A stretch of DNA of 64,000 nucleotides from Alphaproteobacteria bacterium. GTDB lineage: Bacteria > Pseudomonadota > Alphaproteobacteria > Rhizobiales > Rhizobiaceae. A program made the position numbers and the translations under genes. The stretch lies in contig JANSYK010000001.1 of assembly GCA_024742485.1 (NCBI GenBank), forward strand, positions 2,108,001 through 2,172,000, written 5' to 3'. Under the pieces are notes generated by a model. The model made no database searches. It had not been told where the DNA came from and was given only the letters and a program-made list of their open reading frames with translations. Positions 1 to 8,845 of this stretch are shown in pieces (the stretch's first letter is position 1; the number at the start of each line of letters is the position of its first letter).

Positions 1-498
1 ATTACATTTGTGCTTTTTAGACCTGACCGCTGGCAACGAGTCAGGAGCAATGCCAGTTGAACTCACCTTCCCTTGCGCAAACACACGGCGCTTGGATCTA
101 GCTTTGCAGGATTTGTTCCGACTGTGGGACCCAAAAATCAATATTCGATCGTGATCTGTCCGTGCAATTGCCTCTATGTCAGATATCGTGAATGAATCCT
201 CATCGTCGGGAACAGGGAAGCCATCCAGTGGTAGTTCTCGGCGTCCTTCCAGCCTAACACTCGCTCCGTCATCTTCTATTTGAAACAGAAATAGTCGGTC
301 TCGTACTTCATTGTCGCCAACCACCAGGCACTCGCCCTTTAGAGGCTGCGGACAATCAATTGCGACTGCTGCTGACGCTTCACACAGGGGATATCCACCA
401 AGAGACCGCTGAACTTGATCATGGGATCCTGCCTCTGCTGATAAAGTGACCGCAAAACTCATCAAATGCATAAGAATTAGTTCGCGACACCAAGTCAT
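1..498 (-). CDS. DUF3616-like secreted protein, N-terminal part, cut by left window edge
   Basis: An open frame of 166 codons starts at ATG 498-496 and runs off the left edge without a stop. A good ribosome site (GAGGTG, 8 nt spacing) precedes it. The first 22 or so residues look like a signal peptide (hydrophobic core followed by Ala-Glu-Ala-Gly). Residues 110-145 contain a DIEAIA segment followed by GSHSRNKS, which resembles the conserved core of DUF3616 proteins. These are secreted proteins of unknown function thought to be propeller-like. The family call rests on motif memory only. Seven cysteines are present, several after the predicted signal. No partner gene is visible upstream. The function is unknown. 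Confidence 0.6.
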   Translation of the reverse strand, partial: MTWCRELILMHLMSFAVTLSAEAGSHDQVQRSLGGYPLCEASAAVAIDCPQPLKGECLVVGDNEVRDRLFLFQIEDDGASVRLEGRRELPLDGFPVPDDEDSFTISDIEAIARTDHDRILIFGSHSRNKSCKARSKRRVFAQGKVSSTGIAPDSLPAVRSKKHKCN

Positions 499-1189
499 TT
501 TCAACACCTCTCATTGTTTTAAAACGACATTCTCTCAATGGTTTTCCATGTACTTATATTCAAATCTCACACAGAATACCGAGTTCGCTCTTCTCACCTG
601 ATGCTGGTTTTTTACTGGGACGCTGGATTGCTATCTGAAGGGCATCCTGGAAATCTACCCGCAGCGAATCAACTAGAGTTTGGTCAACTCGAAATGCACA
701 CCGTCCTTTCTTTCTGAGTAGTGCCCACCCCGCAAATAAACGGCCGCATTGGCTGACTCCACAAGTTCACGCACAGAACCCTTTGCCCGCACTTTGCTGG
801 AGTTTTCCCGAGCCATTTCCATGGCGTGCTAATGTCGAAAGCTGACGGTCGATCGGCCAGTGACGACGAGGTCTTGCCAAACAAGCAATTCCTAATTGGG
901 GCGGCATCAGCTACATCACATCACAACACTGTTGCCCTTCAGGCTCGATCGAGGCGCGCCGGCCTTTCAGGGCGTTCTGGTCTTCTTGGACGCTCAGGTC
1001 TATTGGGACGCTTGGGGCGTTGGCGGTGCCTGGGGAAACTAACACGATCCGCCAGGGACGGTTGAGTGGTTTTGTCGAGAATAGACAACGATTGGGGCAA
1101 TTCAAATCTCCCGGAGATACTGTTTTACCTGCATCAAACCTGGCGACCGCAGCGGTCGACCCGATATGACTCGACCATCGCTTACACAG
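499..1189. other. 691 bp without a convincing gene; probably degenerate coding DNA
   Basis: No frame here has both a good start and a ribosome site. Two minus-strand frames read like protein. Positions 822-673 give 49 codons ending in a VYLRGGHYSERKDG-type stretch and a TAG stop, with no ribosome site. Positions 1124-939 are open for 62 codons with no ATG and end in a Pro/Arg/Glu-rich run of RPNRPERPRRPERP type before TGA. The repeat in that run comes from an imperfect tandem repeat around 965-1020. They may be decayed gene ends. Confidence 0.35.
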
Positions 1190-1636
1190 TCACTTAGACG
1201 AGCATGTCTTGTGTCTGCCGTTTTCCCGGCATGCTGAAATTCTGGCCGCCGGGCCGGTGGCAAAAATCGTCGCTATACCGCCGGTATTCGCCGAGTTCGC
1301 ATTTGTGTTGAAGGCAGCATATGTAGAGAACGTGTCCTCTTCTCCCTTCGGGAGCTTGTTGGTAGCTACTTCTGACGTAGAGGTTAAAAGATTGACCTCC
1401 CCATCCGTCTCGCTTTTAGCGATTGTTGGAAGTGTAACGAAGTTTACCTCCCGAAATCCGACCGTAATCTCCGGGGCTTGTCCACCGGACACCGAAGAAG
1501 CTGACACACCCAAGGTCCGCGCACTTCCGAAGTAAATTGGAGCATTTTCGTTATAAGAGCCGCACCCCACCAATAGAACAACAACGGGCAGCAGCGAGAA
1601 TATATGGGTCACCCTATTTTCCATCACACGATACAT
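1190..1636 (-). CDS. Small predicted lipoprotein, function unknown
   Basis: The product is 148 residues. A hydrophobic N-terminus ends in a lipobox (LLVGC, Cys about residue 25), so it is predicted to be exported, cleaved by signal peptidase II and lipid-anchored. The mature part is Ser/Thr/Ala/Asn-rich and shows no catalytic motif. The chosen ATG (1636) has an AAGGA element about 10 nt upstream and overlaps the preceding lipoprotein gene by 13 bp. An internal ATG at 1624 would make a TGATG stop-start overlap. Either way the two genes appear translationally coupled. They follow the amidase gene in the same direction and may form one transcript with it. No family was recognised. Confidence 0.6.
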   Translation of the reverse strand: MYRVMENRVTHIFSLLPVVVLLVGCGSYNENAPIYFGSARTLGVSASSVSGGQAPEITVGFREVNFVTLPTIAKSETDGEVNLLTSTSEVATNKLPKGEEDTFSTYAAFNTNANSANTGGIATIFATGPAARISACRENGRHKTCSSK

Positions 1637-1995
1637 GAGTTCTCAATCCTTTTTGCCATGTCTTCAATCGCCGCAAGGTCAGCTCCTTCGTTCACAAAAA
1701 AAATGACCTGACATCCTTCAAGACAGCTTGTTTTCACATTTGTCACGCCAAGCGCACTTGTCCCGGCTACAGAAGAAAATCCGACAACTTTTACCTCCGA
1801 CACTGAGGGTCCAGACGCACCGCAACCATCGGATCTCTGAGCAGCACCCGGCTTCAAGTCAGATGTGCCAGACACCCCTGCCCCCTGACATCCGCAAACG
1901 AGAATGCTCACAATTAAGAACATCACGGAGCCACTGCAGCTACCCATCGCTGACCTGAAAGGAGATTCGGTTCGCACACTCCGAGGCTTACCCAT
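1624..1995 (-). CDS. Small predicted lipoprotein, function unknown
   Basis: The product is 123 residues, with a hydrophobic segment followed by a lipobox-like VCGC at about residue 36. An in-frame ATG at 1947 gives a shorter, more typical lipoprotein signal and may be the real start; neither start has a strong ribosome site. The mature region has paired cysteines and a C-terminal helix-like segment (AAIEDMAKRI). The gene lies 30 bp downstream of the amidase and overlaps the next lipoprotein gene. It could be a partner or envelope anchor for that enzyme, but this is inference from position only. No homologous family was recognised. Confidence 0.55.
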   Translation of the reverse strand: MGKPRSVRTESPFRSAMGSCSGSVMFLIVSILVCGCQGAGVSGTSDLKPGAAQRSDGCGASGPSVSEVKVVGFSSVAGTSALGVTNVKTSCLEGCQVIFFVNEGADLAAIEDMAKRIENSCIV

Positions 1996-2025
1996 GTCTG
2001 GACTATCCGTTTGCCAACTCAGATT

Positions 2026-2889
2026 TTACGCTTCGACAAGCCATCTACCATGGACCCATCCGGACATTTCGGCATCCCCGTTTGCATCCAAAGCCACTAC
2101 GTAACGCCAGCTACCATCAGCCTCGATAACCTCGGTCAGCGTTCCATCTGGCAAAGGGTCGTTCTGAAGCTTGTCAAAGGTAGCACCAGGTCCAGAGCGG
2201 ATGTTTAAACCAGCAGCGGACCGGACGACAAAGAGTGCATCGCCAGGGTCACCAACATCAGAGCCCTCTGAACGGCCGAACACGCGCGCCTTGAATGAAT
2301 TCATCTCCCATGCCGGCCCTGGGTCGATCTTGCGTCCCGGCGAAATATCGTCGTGACCCAATATCTCAGTAATCTCGTATTGTTCGCAAATGGCCTGGGC
2401 AACTTCGACTGTGGCTTTGATCTGAGCTTCCGTAAAGGTCTCCCATCCACAGTCAGGCTTACCAAACTTGTGCCGCGCCTCAATGACGCGGGAGTTTTCT
2501 ACTTTCGCACCCGTCCAGGACCGCCATTCACCGCCAGTCCACTTGAGCGGCCCCCAGTTTTCGATCTCGATTCCGATAGAGTATTTGTTGAGGCCGACAT
2601 AGGTTTGCCCGTTGCTCGAAATCCAGCGGCTCTTTCCTGCATGCCAACCGATCGTATCAAAAGGTACACATTGAATTACTGTTCCATCGCGCCGAACTAC
2701 TATATGTGCAGAGACCTTTGCACTGCTCTTCGAGAAGTACTTGGCGATGTTCGCACCAGGCCCACTAGCTGTGTAGTGGACAATTAGGAACCTCAAATCT
2801 GCATGGTTGCCACTTACATTGGGCGAACGAACAAGCTCGACGTTTGAGGACCCAAATGCAAGCCGATGATTACGCACTCTATATGTCAT
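2026..2889 (-). CDS. N-acetylmuramoyl-L-alanine amidase (Amidase_2) with C-terminal SH3b domain
   Basis: The product is 287 residues. Residues 25-200 form an Amidase_2/AmpD-type zinc amidase that should cleave the MurNAc-L-Ala bond of peptidoglycan. His38 (LIVHYTASG), His179 (GHDDISPG), Lys187 and Asp189 (KIDPGP) occupy the usual zinc and catalytic positions. Residues 218-285 look like a bacterial SH3 domain (LNIRSGPG, then WRYV and GWVHGRWL), a common wall-binding module. No signal peptide is evident, so a phage-type endolysin or a non-classical export route is possible. The start has a GGGAGCG ribosome site. Two small lipoprotein genes follow. It sits in the island region with the second amidase at 9330-10766. 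Confidence 0.85.
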   Translation of the reverse strand: MTYRVRNHRLAFGSSNVELVRSPNVSGNHADLRFLIVHYTASGPGANIAKYFSKSSAKVSAHIVVRRDGTVIQCVPFDTIGWHAGKSRWISSNGQTYVGLNKYSIGIEIENWGPLKWTGGEWRSWTGAKVENSRVIEARHKFGKPDCGWETFTEAQIKATVEVAQAICEQYEITEILGHDDISPGRKIDPGPAWEMNSFKARVFGRSEGSDVGDPGDALFVVRSAAGLNIRSGPGATFDKLQNDPLPDGTLTEVIEADGSWRYVVALDANGDAEMSGWVHGRWLVEA

Positions 2890-3208
2890 TTAACGCTCCC
2901 AATAGTAGTATTTCAGTTACACACCCTGCCCGATTGGAATGATGCTATCCGGGGCGGCGTGAGCCAGCTGTGAGGGGATCGTGAAACGGCTGTGAAAAAT
3001 CGGTGAGTTACGGACGCACAAACGCAGGTGGACTCAATGGCCGCTTCCGATGAATCAGGCCAGGACAAAAGGGAACTGAACCTAGGTCTTACCGGTTCGC
3101 AATTCCGCAAGTAGGATTGTCAACGGCGCATGGAGTTATTTGCAGATATTCGGGCCGCAAAAACGCATCATGGATTGCAACTTACCGTTGGGCGCCCCAA
3201 CGCGCGGT
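2890..3208. other. 319 bp intergenic stretch, nothing convincing
   Basis: The stretch separates the leftward amidase from a small leftward gene. A 25-codon plus-strand frame at 3037-3114 has an AGGTGGA element before its ATG, but is too short to support. No terminator with a T-run was seen. Confidence 0.3.
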
Positions 3209-3421
3209 TCAATCAATATCCTGCATTCCAACGCGATCGGCCAGAGCGATTAACCAACGTAATGTTTCGGCTTGATGTGGATCGAGTTTCGCTCCGTTCA
3301 GCACACGGGTCGCTACGGGTCGGAACTCGTCCCATCTGAGATGAAAATCGACTAGATCTCGAGCCGGTTCGGGACTTTTGGGACACCCATTTTTTCCTGT
3401 TTCTTCGGATGATCGGGACAT
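3209..3421 (-). CDS. Small hypothetical protein (70 aa)
   Basis: ATG 3421 gives 70 residues. The C-terminal 45 residues read like a real folded helical protein (FRPVATRVLNGAKL, then TLRWLIALADRVG). The first 25 are polar and low in pattern. A TTG 12 nt further upstream is a possible alternative start. The composition is protein-like and unlike a shadow frame, and no longer gene competes on either strand. I do not recognise the family with certainty; similar short helical proteins are found on rhizobial plasmids and islands. It is divergent from the regulator gene at 3583. Confidence 0.5.
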   Translation of the reverse strand: MSRSSEETGKNGCPKSPEPARDLVDFHLRWDEFRPVATRVLNGAKLDPHQAETLRWLIALADRVGMQDID

Positions 3422-3582
3422 GCCGCTTTTCAACCTCTTACTCGCTTTCTTGCAGCCAATTGCGCTCAGGTGCCCTAATCATAAGAGCTTATCTCGCGGT
3501 AGCCTCGTGAATAAAGTGTGAAACGGGTTGGCATCCAATACAACCAGTAATAGTCTGTGAAGTATCCTCTTCGCGCAAAGTA

Positions 3583-5250
3583 ATGGGGCGCAGTCAATTG
3601 ATAGAAAAGATGATAGAGATCAATCTATTTGGGGCGTGTATCGTCCGTGGCGGTTCAGAACACCATTACGAACTGTCGGGATCAAAACATCGTGCTCTTC
3701 TAGTTCTTCTTGCAACTGCGCCATTCGGCCGCAGAACGCGCTCATTCCTGCAGGTGACGCTTTGGGGGACAGCTTGTTACGACAGCGGACGGCAGAGTCT
3801 TCGCCGAGCACTTGCGGATATAAAGCGTATCATGGGCAATGACTTCGACATCTTGATTTCTTCGACAAACGCCGACGTCACACTCGATGTTTCAAAGGTG
3901 CGGTTCATCGGAAAGCCGGGAAGCGGCGAGTTCCTTGAAGGAATTGATCTGAAGGAGGAGGGGTTCGAGGATTGGCTACGGGGGATCCGCTCCAATCCCG
4001 AGCAGATTCATTCCCTGTTCAGCCTAGCGAGCCAGGCACCAGCCAAGGCATCCGTTCCGACAATTGCGATACTGCCGTTCCGCATGATCGCCAGCGCGGC
4101 AGATGAGGCTGTGCTCGGCGACTGGCTTGCGGAGGAGGTCTGCCGTTCGCTCTCCCGGTCGAACTTGATCTCCGTCATTTCTCACCTTTCTGCTAGAGAG
4201 GTGACGCGACGCTCTATCGAGCTGGCCCAGGTGCGGGAAAAACTGGCTGTGGACTATTGCGTATGCGGTAGCGTGCGGGTGGTTGATGGTACCGCTTTAT
4301 TGGATGCCGATATGCTTGATGCGGAATCGGGTCGGATATTGTGGACGCGAAGATTCTCCGGAAGCCTCGGCGAATTTTTGAGCTCCTCTGGCGATGCGAT
4401 CAATGAAATTGTCAGGGCCGTGGGGCGGACAATAGCGAGCGAGGCAATTACTCATGCGCGCAGCAAGGATCTGCCAAGCCTTGCTGATCACCAGCTTTTG
4501 GTCGCCGGTGTCGGATTGATGCATCAGCTCAGACTGCAAAGTTTCGCGCATTCACGCAAACTGATCGAAGAATCCGTTCGCCGTTCCCCGCGGTCGGCTG
4601 AGTCCCATGCTTGGCTGGCGGAGTGGTACGTCATGTCTGTCTTCAACGGCTGGAGCACAGACATTTCTAACGATAGCGGTAAGGCTGTCGATCACGTCGC
4701 CCGTGCACTCGATATTGATCCCGAAAACGCCTTCTGCCTGACAATCGACGGAGTCGTTAACAACAATCTGTTGCAAAGGCTGGATGTCGCGGAGAACAGG
4801 TTCAATCTTGCACTTGAATACAATCCCAACGAGTCCCTGTCGTGGCTGTTCAGCGGCGTTCTGCACGCATATCGCGACGATGGTTCCGCTGCGGTCAAAC
4901 GTGCTGAAAACGCGTTGCGGTTGTCTCCTTTGGATCCACTTGGCTATTTTTTTGATTCCTTCATGGCATCCTCGTATCTGTCGACCGGCAATTTCGAAGC
5001 TGCACTCGAGTATGCTAACCGGTCGTTGTCCGTAAATGACCGGCATCTTTCCACACACCGTGCTCGCATTTGCGCGCTTCACAATCTAGGTCGGGACGAG
5101 GAAGTTCTGCACGCCGGTGCCCAACTGTTGGAGCGGCAACCCGACTCTACTGTTTCCGGCTATATGGCAAGCCATCCCGCGTCGAGTTTCAATTTTGGAC
5201 GATTGCACGCGGATGCGTTGACTGCCGCCGGAATTCCAAAAGGAGATTAG
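3583..5250 (+). CDS. SARP/CadC-like winged-helix regulator with TolB-like and TPR domains
   Basis: The product is 555 residues. Residues 10-100 resemble the OmpR-type winged helix found in SARP-family activators (INLFGACIVRG, ALLVLLAT, LRRALADIKRI), followed by a short segment like the start of a BTAD domain. Residues 155-285 resemble the TolB/FlgO-type N-terminal fold seen in TPR regulators (TIAILPFR, DYCVCGSVRV, GRILWTRRF). Residues 300-530 are helical TPR-like repeats (ALDIDPENA, ALEYNPNES, ALRLSPLDP). There is no membrane segment, so it should be a cytosolic DNA-binding protein. ATG 3583 has a poor ribosome site and ATG 3610 is an alternative. The downstream PAP2 gene starts 2 bp after its stop, with its ribosome site inside this gene. 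The two are therefore one operon, and this protein is the likely regulator or sensor of the module. Confidence 0.7.
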   Translation: MGRSQLIEKMIEINLFGACIVRGGSEHHYELSGSKHRALLVLLATAPFGRRTRSFLQVTLWGTACYDSGRQSLRRALADIKRIMGNDFDILISSTNADVTLDVSKVRFIGKPGSGEFLEGIDLKEEGFEDWLRGIRSNPEQIHSLFSLASQAPAKASVPTIAILPFRMIASAADEAVLGDWLAEEVCRSLSRSNLISVISHLSAREVTRRSIELAQVREKLAVDYCVCGSVRVVDGTALLDADMLDAESGRILWTRRFSGSLGEFLSSSGDAINEIVRAVGRTIASEAITHARSKDLPSLADHQLLVAGVGLMHQLRLQSFAHSRKLIEESVRRSPRSAESHAWLAEWYVMSVFNGWSTDISNDSGKAVDHVARALDIDPENAFCLTIDGVVNNNLLQRLDVAENRFNLALEYNPNESLSWLFSGVLHAYRDDGSAAVKRAENALRLSPLDPLGYFFDSFMASSYLSTGNFEAALEYANRSLSVNDRHLSTHRARICALHNLGRDEEVLHAGAQLLERQPDSTVSGYMASHPASSFNFGRLHADALTAAGIPKGD

Positions 5251-5252
5251 TC

Positions 5253-6395
5253 ATGCCGCTTCTCGGACCCTTTCATGCATCTCATGCATCTCATGCATCT
5301 CATGCATCTCATGCATCTCATGCATCTCATGCATCTCATGCATCTCATGCATCCCACGCATCGGGGGGCTCATCATTCTCCGCCTACGGCTCTGAGACCG
5401 GACTGCAGTCAAGCGCACAGGCGATCGTCCATGCCGCCGGATTCGGAGAGATCAACAACATGCGAGTCAAGGCGCTTAAGTTCAGTTCTTCGGACAATCT
5501 GTCGCGATGGTCGGTAAATATAAGACGCCAGATTTTTGTTGGAGAATTTCTCCGGAATCTCGATTGGGAGATCGAATCCGCCAAGTCCATACTTCACATG
5601 AAGTGGGCGTCGATGCCATTCTTCAAACTCAAGCGTCCGACAGCGCGGCGTTTTGCGCAGGAATTGCCGTATGTCCGCGACTACGCGGATCAAAGGGCTG
5701 ACAGGAGCGCGGAGATTCTGTCACAGCTCGATTCGATTACGGACTATTTTGCAATGGTGCTGGGGCTCACCGGCTCACGAAATCCTTTCACGCTCGAACT
5801 CATAGGCTTGGTTAGTCACCTTGCGGGTCAGGCAGTGATGATACCCAAGCACGTCATGGCCTGCCGGAGGCCGGATGAGTTGGACGGCCGCCTGATGCCG
5901 CTGATTCCAACCCCTGGTCACAGCAGCTTTCCAAGCGGCCACGCGACACAAGCAGCAGCCGTTTCAACTGTGCTACAGTCGCTGCTTTCGCAATGTCCCG
6001 ATCACTTTCCGGATCACCAGGAAAGGATATCGCTAATAAAGATGATGGCACACAGAATCGCGGTGAATCGGACAGTCGCCGGTGTTCATTTTCCGATCGA
6101 CAGCTGGGCGGGCGCTTTTTTCGGAACCAAGGTGGGTGAGATCTTTACGGCAGCGGCGGGGACAAAGGTTGGACACATCTCAGCCGCATGTTTTGAGCCC
6201 AGCAAAACCAAAGGTGACTTTTTCTTCGATGATATGCATGAGGCACAGAAAGCAACCACAGATCAGAGCAGCGGTGGAAGCCCGAAGTCAAAGATGATCA
6301 AGGTGGACAAAAGCGATGAGCTGGGCTGGTTGTGGCGCAATTGCATCGCCGAGTTTGCAGTCGGCGCGCGAAGAAGAAGGGGACAAACGTCGTGA
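5253..6395 (+). CDS. Soluble PAP2 / vanadium-haloperoxidase-fold enzyme with N-terminal (His-Ala-Ser)x10
   Basis: The product is 380 residues, starting at ATG 5253 behind an AGGAGA ribosome site. The three PAP2/haloperoxidase signature blocks are present and in order: Lys199-x6-Arg206-Pro, Pro227-Ser-Gly-His230, and Arg273-x5-His279-x3-Asp283. The first residue of the third block is Asn272 instead of the usual Ser. These residues would bind phosphate or vanadate, so the enzyme is either a phosphatase or a vanadium-dependent haloperoxidase; the sequence does not decide which. No membrane helices are seen, unlike typical lipid phosphatases. Residues 8-37 are ten perfect His-Ala-Ser units, possibly metal-binding. 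The gene lies 2 bp after the regulator gene and overlaps the protease gene by GTGA. Confidence 0.75.
   Translation: MPLLGPFHASHASHASHASHASHASHASHASHASHASGGSSFSAYGSETGLQSSAQAIVHAAGFGEINNMRVKALKFSSSDNLSRWSVNIRRQIFVGEFLRNLDWEIESAKSILHMKWASMPFFKLKRPTARRFAQELPYVRDYADQRADRSAEILSQLDSITDYFAMVLGLTGSRNPFTLELIGLVSHLAGQAVMIPKHVMACRRPDELDGRLMPLIPTPGHSSFPSGHATQAAAVSTVLQSLLSQCPDHFPDHQERISLIKMMAHRIAVNRTVAGVHFPIDSWAGAFFGTKVGEIFTAAAGTKVGHISAACFEPSKTKGDFFFDDMHEAQKATTDQSSGGSPKSKMIKVDKSDELGWLWRNCIAEFAVGARRRRGQTS
5274..5363 (+). repeat. In-frame 9-bp tandem repeat, 10 units, coding (His-Ala-Ser)10
   Basis: Eight perfect copies of CATGCATCT (5274-5345) are followed by CATGCATCC and CACGCATCG, all in frame in the PAP2-type gene. 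Each unit contains the palindrome ATGCAT. Because the unit is nine bases, slippage would change protein length by three residues without breaking the frame. The two divergent units sit at the 3' end. Confidence 0.95.
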
Positions 6396-8803
6396 GCCTC
6401 CAAACCACACCTGGGTCCGCCGCTGAACCGGATTTTCTCGCGGGGCCTTTTGAAAAATGGATGTTGGAATACGGCAAGTATTACGATCTTCCGGCCCTTA
6501 GGATGCAGGATTCACCGTACCGGACGCATGTTGCGGAGGCCTTAAACGGGTCACTCGTGCCGGCATCGCTGATGGACGGTCTGTGCCTTAAGGACAAAAA
6601 CACCATCGTTCGTTTGCCAGCCCTGTGGACCGATTCCGGCCGCTACCAACTGTCATTTATTCCGTTTGTGTGCCAAGGCCTGCAAGGGCGTAGTAATAAG
6701 CAGGTTTCGTTTAAAGACTACTCTTTCGGCGATTTGGTGGATCTGGACGAGTTCTTTGGCAAAAAATTCTGGATGGAAATTGCTGAGCGCGCTCGGACCA
6801 AGTCTAACAGCGGGAACAAAGTGTCGCCATCCACATCGGCCAAATCGTTAGATAATTTGCTTTCAAAAAAGCAGCAACTTTTCTTTCGCCTGAACTACCC
6901 GATAGATCCGTCAACTTATGATGATCGCCCGATTGCGTGGCACGTGCCGGATCTCGGCTTTAGAAAACTCGCTTCGCCTGTTCCTAATGCCAAAGACGCC
7001 TCGTTGGTTATTACGGCCATAATCGACGACGGTATACCGTTTGCTCATACCAACTTCAGAACCGTCGACAACGCAAGAACACGTGTTGATTTCTGTTGGG
7101 CGCAGGGCGCTACTACACCGGTCAGAAACGAACTTGCTGAATCGAGGAGCGGCAAGACAACCACAGTGCCATTCGGTAGGGAATACGCCGCGCCAGATAT
7201 TAATGAATTGCTACAGCAATACAAAGAAGACGAAGATGCTCTTTATGGCGCTGCCGGTTTGCTTAGTGAGCCAGGCGCACCGTTAAAACCTCTCAGCCGA
7301 ATGCAATCCCACGGTGCTCACGTGCTTGACGCGCTTTCCGGCAACTGGCCTTTGGCCAGTGAAGAACAGTGCAGAATAATCGCGGTTGACCTGCCATCTA
7401 GCGCATCCTGGGACGCATCGGGTTTCGGAACTGACATGTTCGTCTTAAGTGCAATGCACTACATCTTCAAAAGGGCGGATGACATCGAGAAAGCATTCAA
7501 TAACGCCAACGGTACCAATGTAAGGGCGCGCCTGGTCGTCAATCTAAGTTACGGATTTACAGGCGGCCCACATGATGGCAGCAGTCTTATCGAGGCTGCC
7601 TTGCATGAAATGATCGAGCAACGGAGACGCAGCGCCCCGACCGCATTGACCATGCCGAGCGGAAACACCTTTCTGGAGAATTTGCACTCGGTGGTGATGG
7701 ACAAACATTTTGCAGCGACAGACAAAAACGCGGACCGCGAAGCAACGCTTCGATGGAAGTTGGCACCCGATGATCGGACGTCTAGTTTCCTGGAGATCTG
7801 GCTACCTCCAGAGCTGCCTAGCAGCAATATTGAAATCACAGTGGAGTCTCCAACGGGCTCCAAATGCCGAATGAGAGGTAAGAAACATAACGATAAGTCA
7901 CCGACATGCACGGGTATCTGTGACCAGAAAGACATCCTCGCTAGTGCTGGGATAAAGGTCGGACGATTGACACTGGACCGGTATCGTCGCGGCAAGGAAC
8001 GATTCATGATTGCGCTGGCTCCGACAGCCGCCTGCCTGCCGCAGGGCCTGCCTGCCGCGCCGTCTGGCAATTGGATTGTCCGACTGAAAAAGATGTCCGC
8101 AAACGCAAATGCAATAGGTCCGATGAACGGCCGTGCTAAGAACTCGAGTCGCGTGAAAGACGTTGGCATCGACTGTTACATCCAGCACGATATCAGTTAC
8201 GGCCAAGGCAATACGGGAGCTAGACAAAGCTACTTTGTCGACGATCAGGACATTCCGTACAATCGGCAGGGCGGTTTCAACCAGGTGGATTCTGTCGAGG
8301 GGCTGAGACCGGACCGAAACCGTGGCCGCAAAGCAAAGCTTCGGCGCTTCGGTAGCATCAATGGCATGGCCACCGCACCATCGACAATAGTGGTAGGCGG
8401 CTATGTTGAGGCCACCGCTAAAGCCTCAGTGTACAGCAGCGCGCGCGCGCTTCGATACCGAGGGCCGTATTCAATCGATCGGCTCGGCAAGGGTGTTGAT
8501 ATATCTGCAGTGACCGAGCGCAGCCAATGGCATCCGGGCATAATCGGAGCAGGAACTCGTAGTGGCATCACCGTCGCGCTGCGAGGAACCTCTTCAGCTG
8601 CGCCGCAGGTGGCAAGACAATTGGCGAAAGCGATGCTCGACTCGACTTGGACTGCCTTAGACTGGCGACAGAACGCTGATGTAAATTATCGCGACCTACT
8701 GAAGTCTATTGAAATGACCGAAGTCGCGGACCGGCCGACAGCTCATCCGGCATCGGAAGATCGTCTAGGTGCTTATGTTCTGCGGGAAACGTTCCAAACC
8801 TAA
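6392..8803 (+). CDS. Subtilisin-like serine protease (peptidase S8), cytosolic
   Basis: The start is GTG 6392 in a GTGA overlap with the PAP2 stop, with an AAGGGG element upstream, giving 803 residues. The catalytic triad is visible: Asp212 (AIIDDGIPFAH), His307 (SHGAHVLDALSG) and Ser734 (GTSSAAPQVA). A PSGN segment around residue 410 is the likely oxyanion-hole Asn. About 200 residues precede the catalytic Asp, and a long beta-rich insertion lies between the oxyanion Asn and Ser734. This is far larger than a secreted subtilisin. No signal peptide or membrane segment is present, so it should act in the cytosol. Tight coupling to the PAP2-type gene suggests that the two products work together or on one target. 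The substrate is unknown. Confidence 0.85.
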   Translation: MSLQTTPGSAAEPDFLAGPFEKWMLEYGKYYDLPALRMQDSPYRTHVAEALNGSLVPASLMDGLCLKDKNTIVRLPALWTDSGRYQLSFIPFVCQGLQGRSNKQVSFKDYSFGDLVDLDEFFGKKFWMEIAERARTKSNSGNKVSPSTSAKSLDNLLSKKQQLFFRLNYPIDPSTYDDRPIAWHVPDLGFRKLASPVPNAKDASLVITAIIDDGIPFAHTNFRTVDNARTRVDFCWAQGATTPVRNELAESRSGKTTTVPFGREYAAPDINELLQQYKEDEDALYGAAGLLSEPGAPLKPLSRMQSHGAHVLDALSGNWPLASEEQCRIIAVDLPSSASWDASGFGTDMFVLSAMHYIFKRADDIEKAFNNANGTNVRARLVVNLSYGFTGGPHDGSSLIEAALHEMIEQRRRSAPTALTMPSGNTFLENLHSVVMDKHFAATDKNADREATLRWKLAPDDRTSSFLEIWLPPELPSSNIEITVESPTGSKCRMRGKKHNDKSPTCTGICDQKDILASAGIKVGRLTLDRYRRGKERFMIALAPTAACLPQGLPAAPSGNWIVRLKKMSANANAIGPMNGRAKNSSRVKDVGIDCYIQHDISYGQGNTGARQSYFVDDQDIPYNRQGGFNQVDSVEGLRPDRNRGRKAKLRRFGSINGMATAPSTIVVGGYVEATAKASVYSSARALRYRGPYSIDRLGKGVDISAVTERSQWHPGIIGAGTRSGITVALRGTSSAAPQVARQLAKAMLDSTWTALDWRQNADVNYRDLLKSIEMTEVADRPTAHPASEDRLGAYVLRETFQT

Positions 8804-8845
8804 CATACGCCGAGATTGGACAACTGCTTCGGGACAGAGGCCACG

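Noticed and set aside
673-822. A 49-codon minus-strand gene
   Set aside because: Protein-like end but no ribosome site and an in-frame stop just upstream; mentioned only as possible remnant.
5274-5363. Possible CRISPR-like array
   Set aside because: Units are only nine bases with no spacers; it is an in-frame coding microsatellite.
5275-5517. Met-His-Leu repeat protein in the next frame
   Set aside because: It is the frame-shifted reading of the (His-Ala-Ser) repeat inside the PAP2-type gene.
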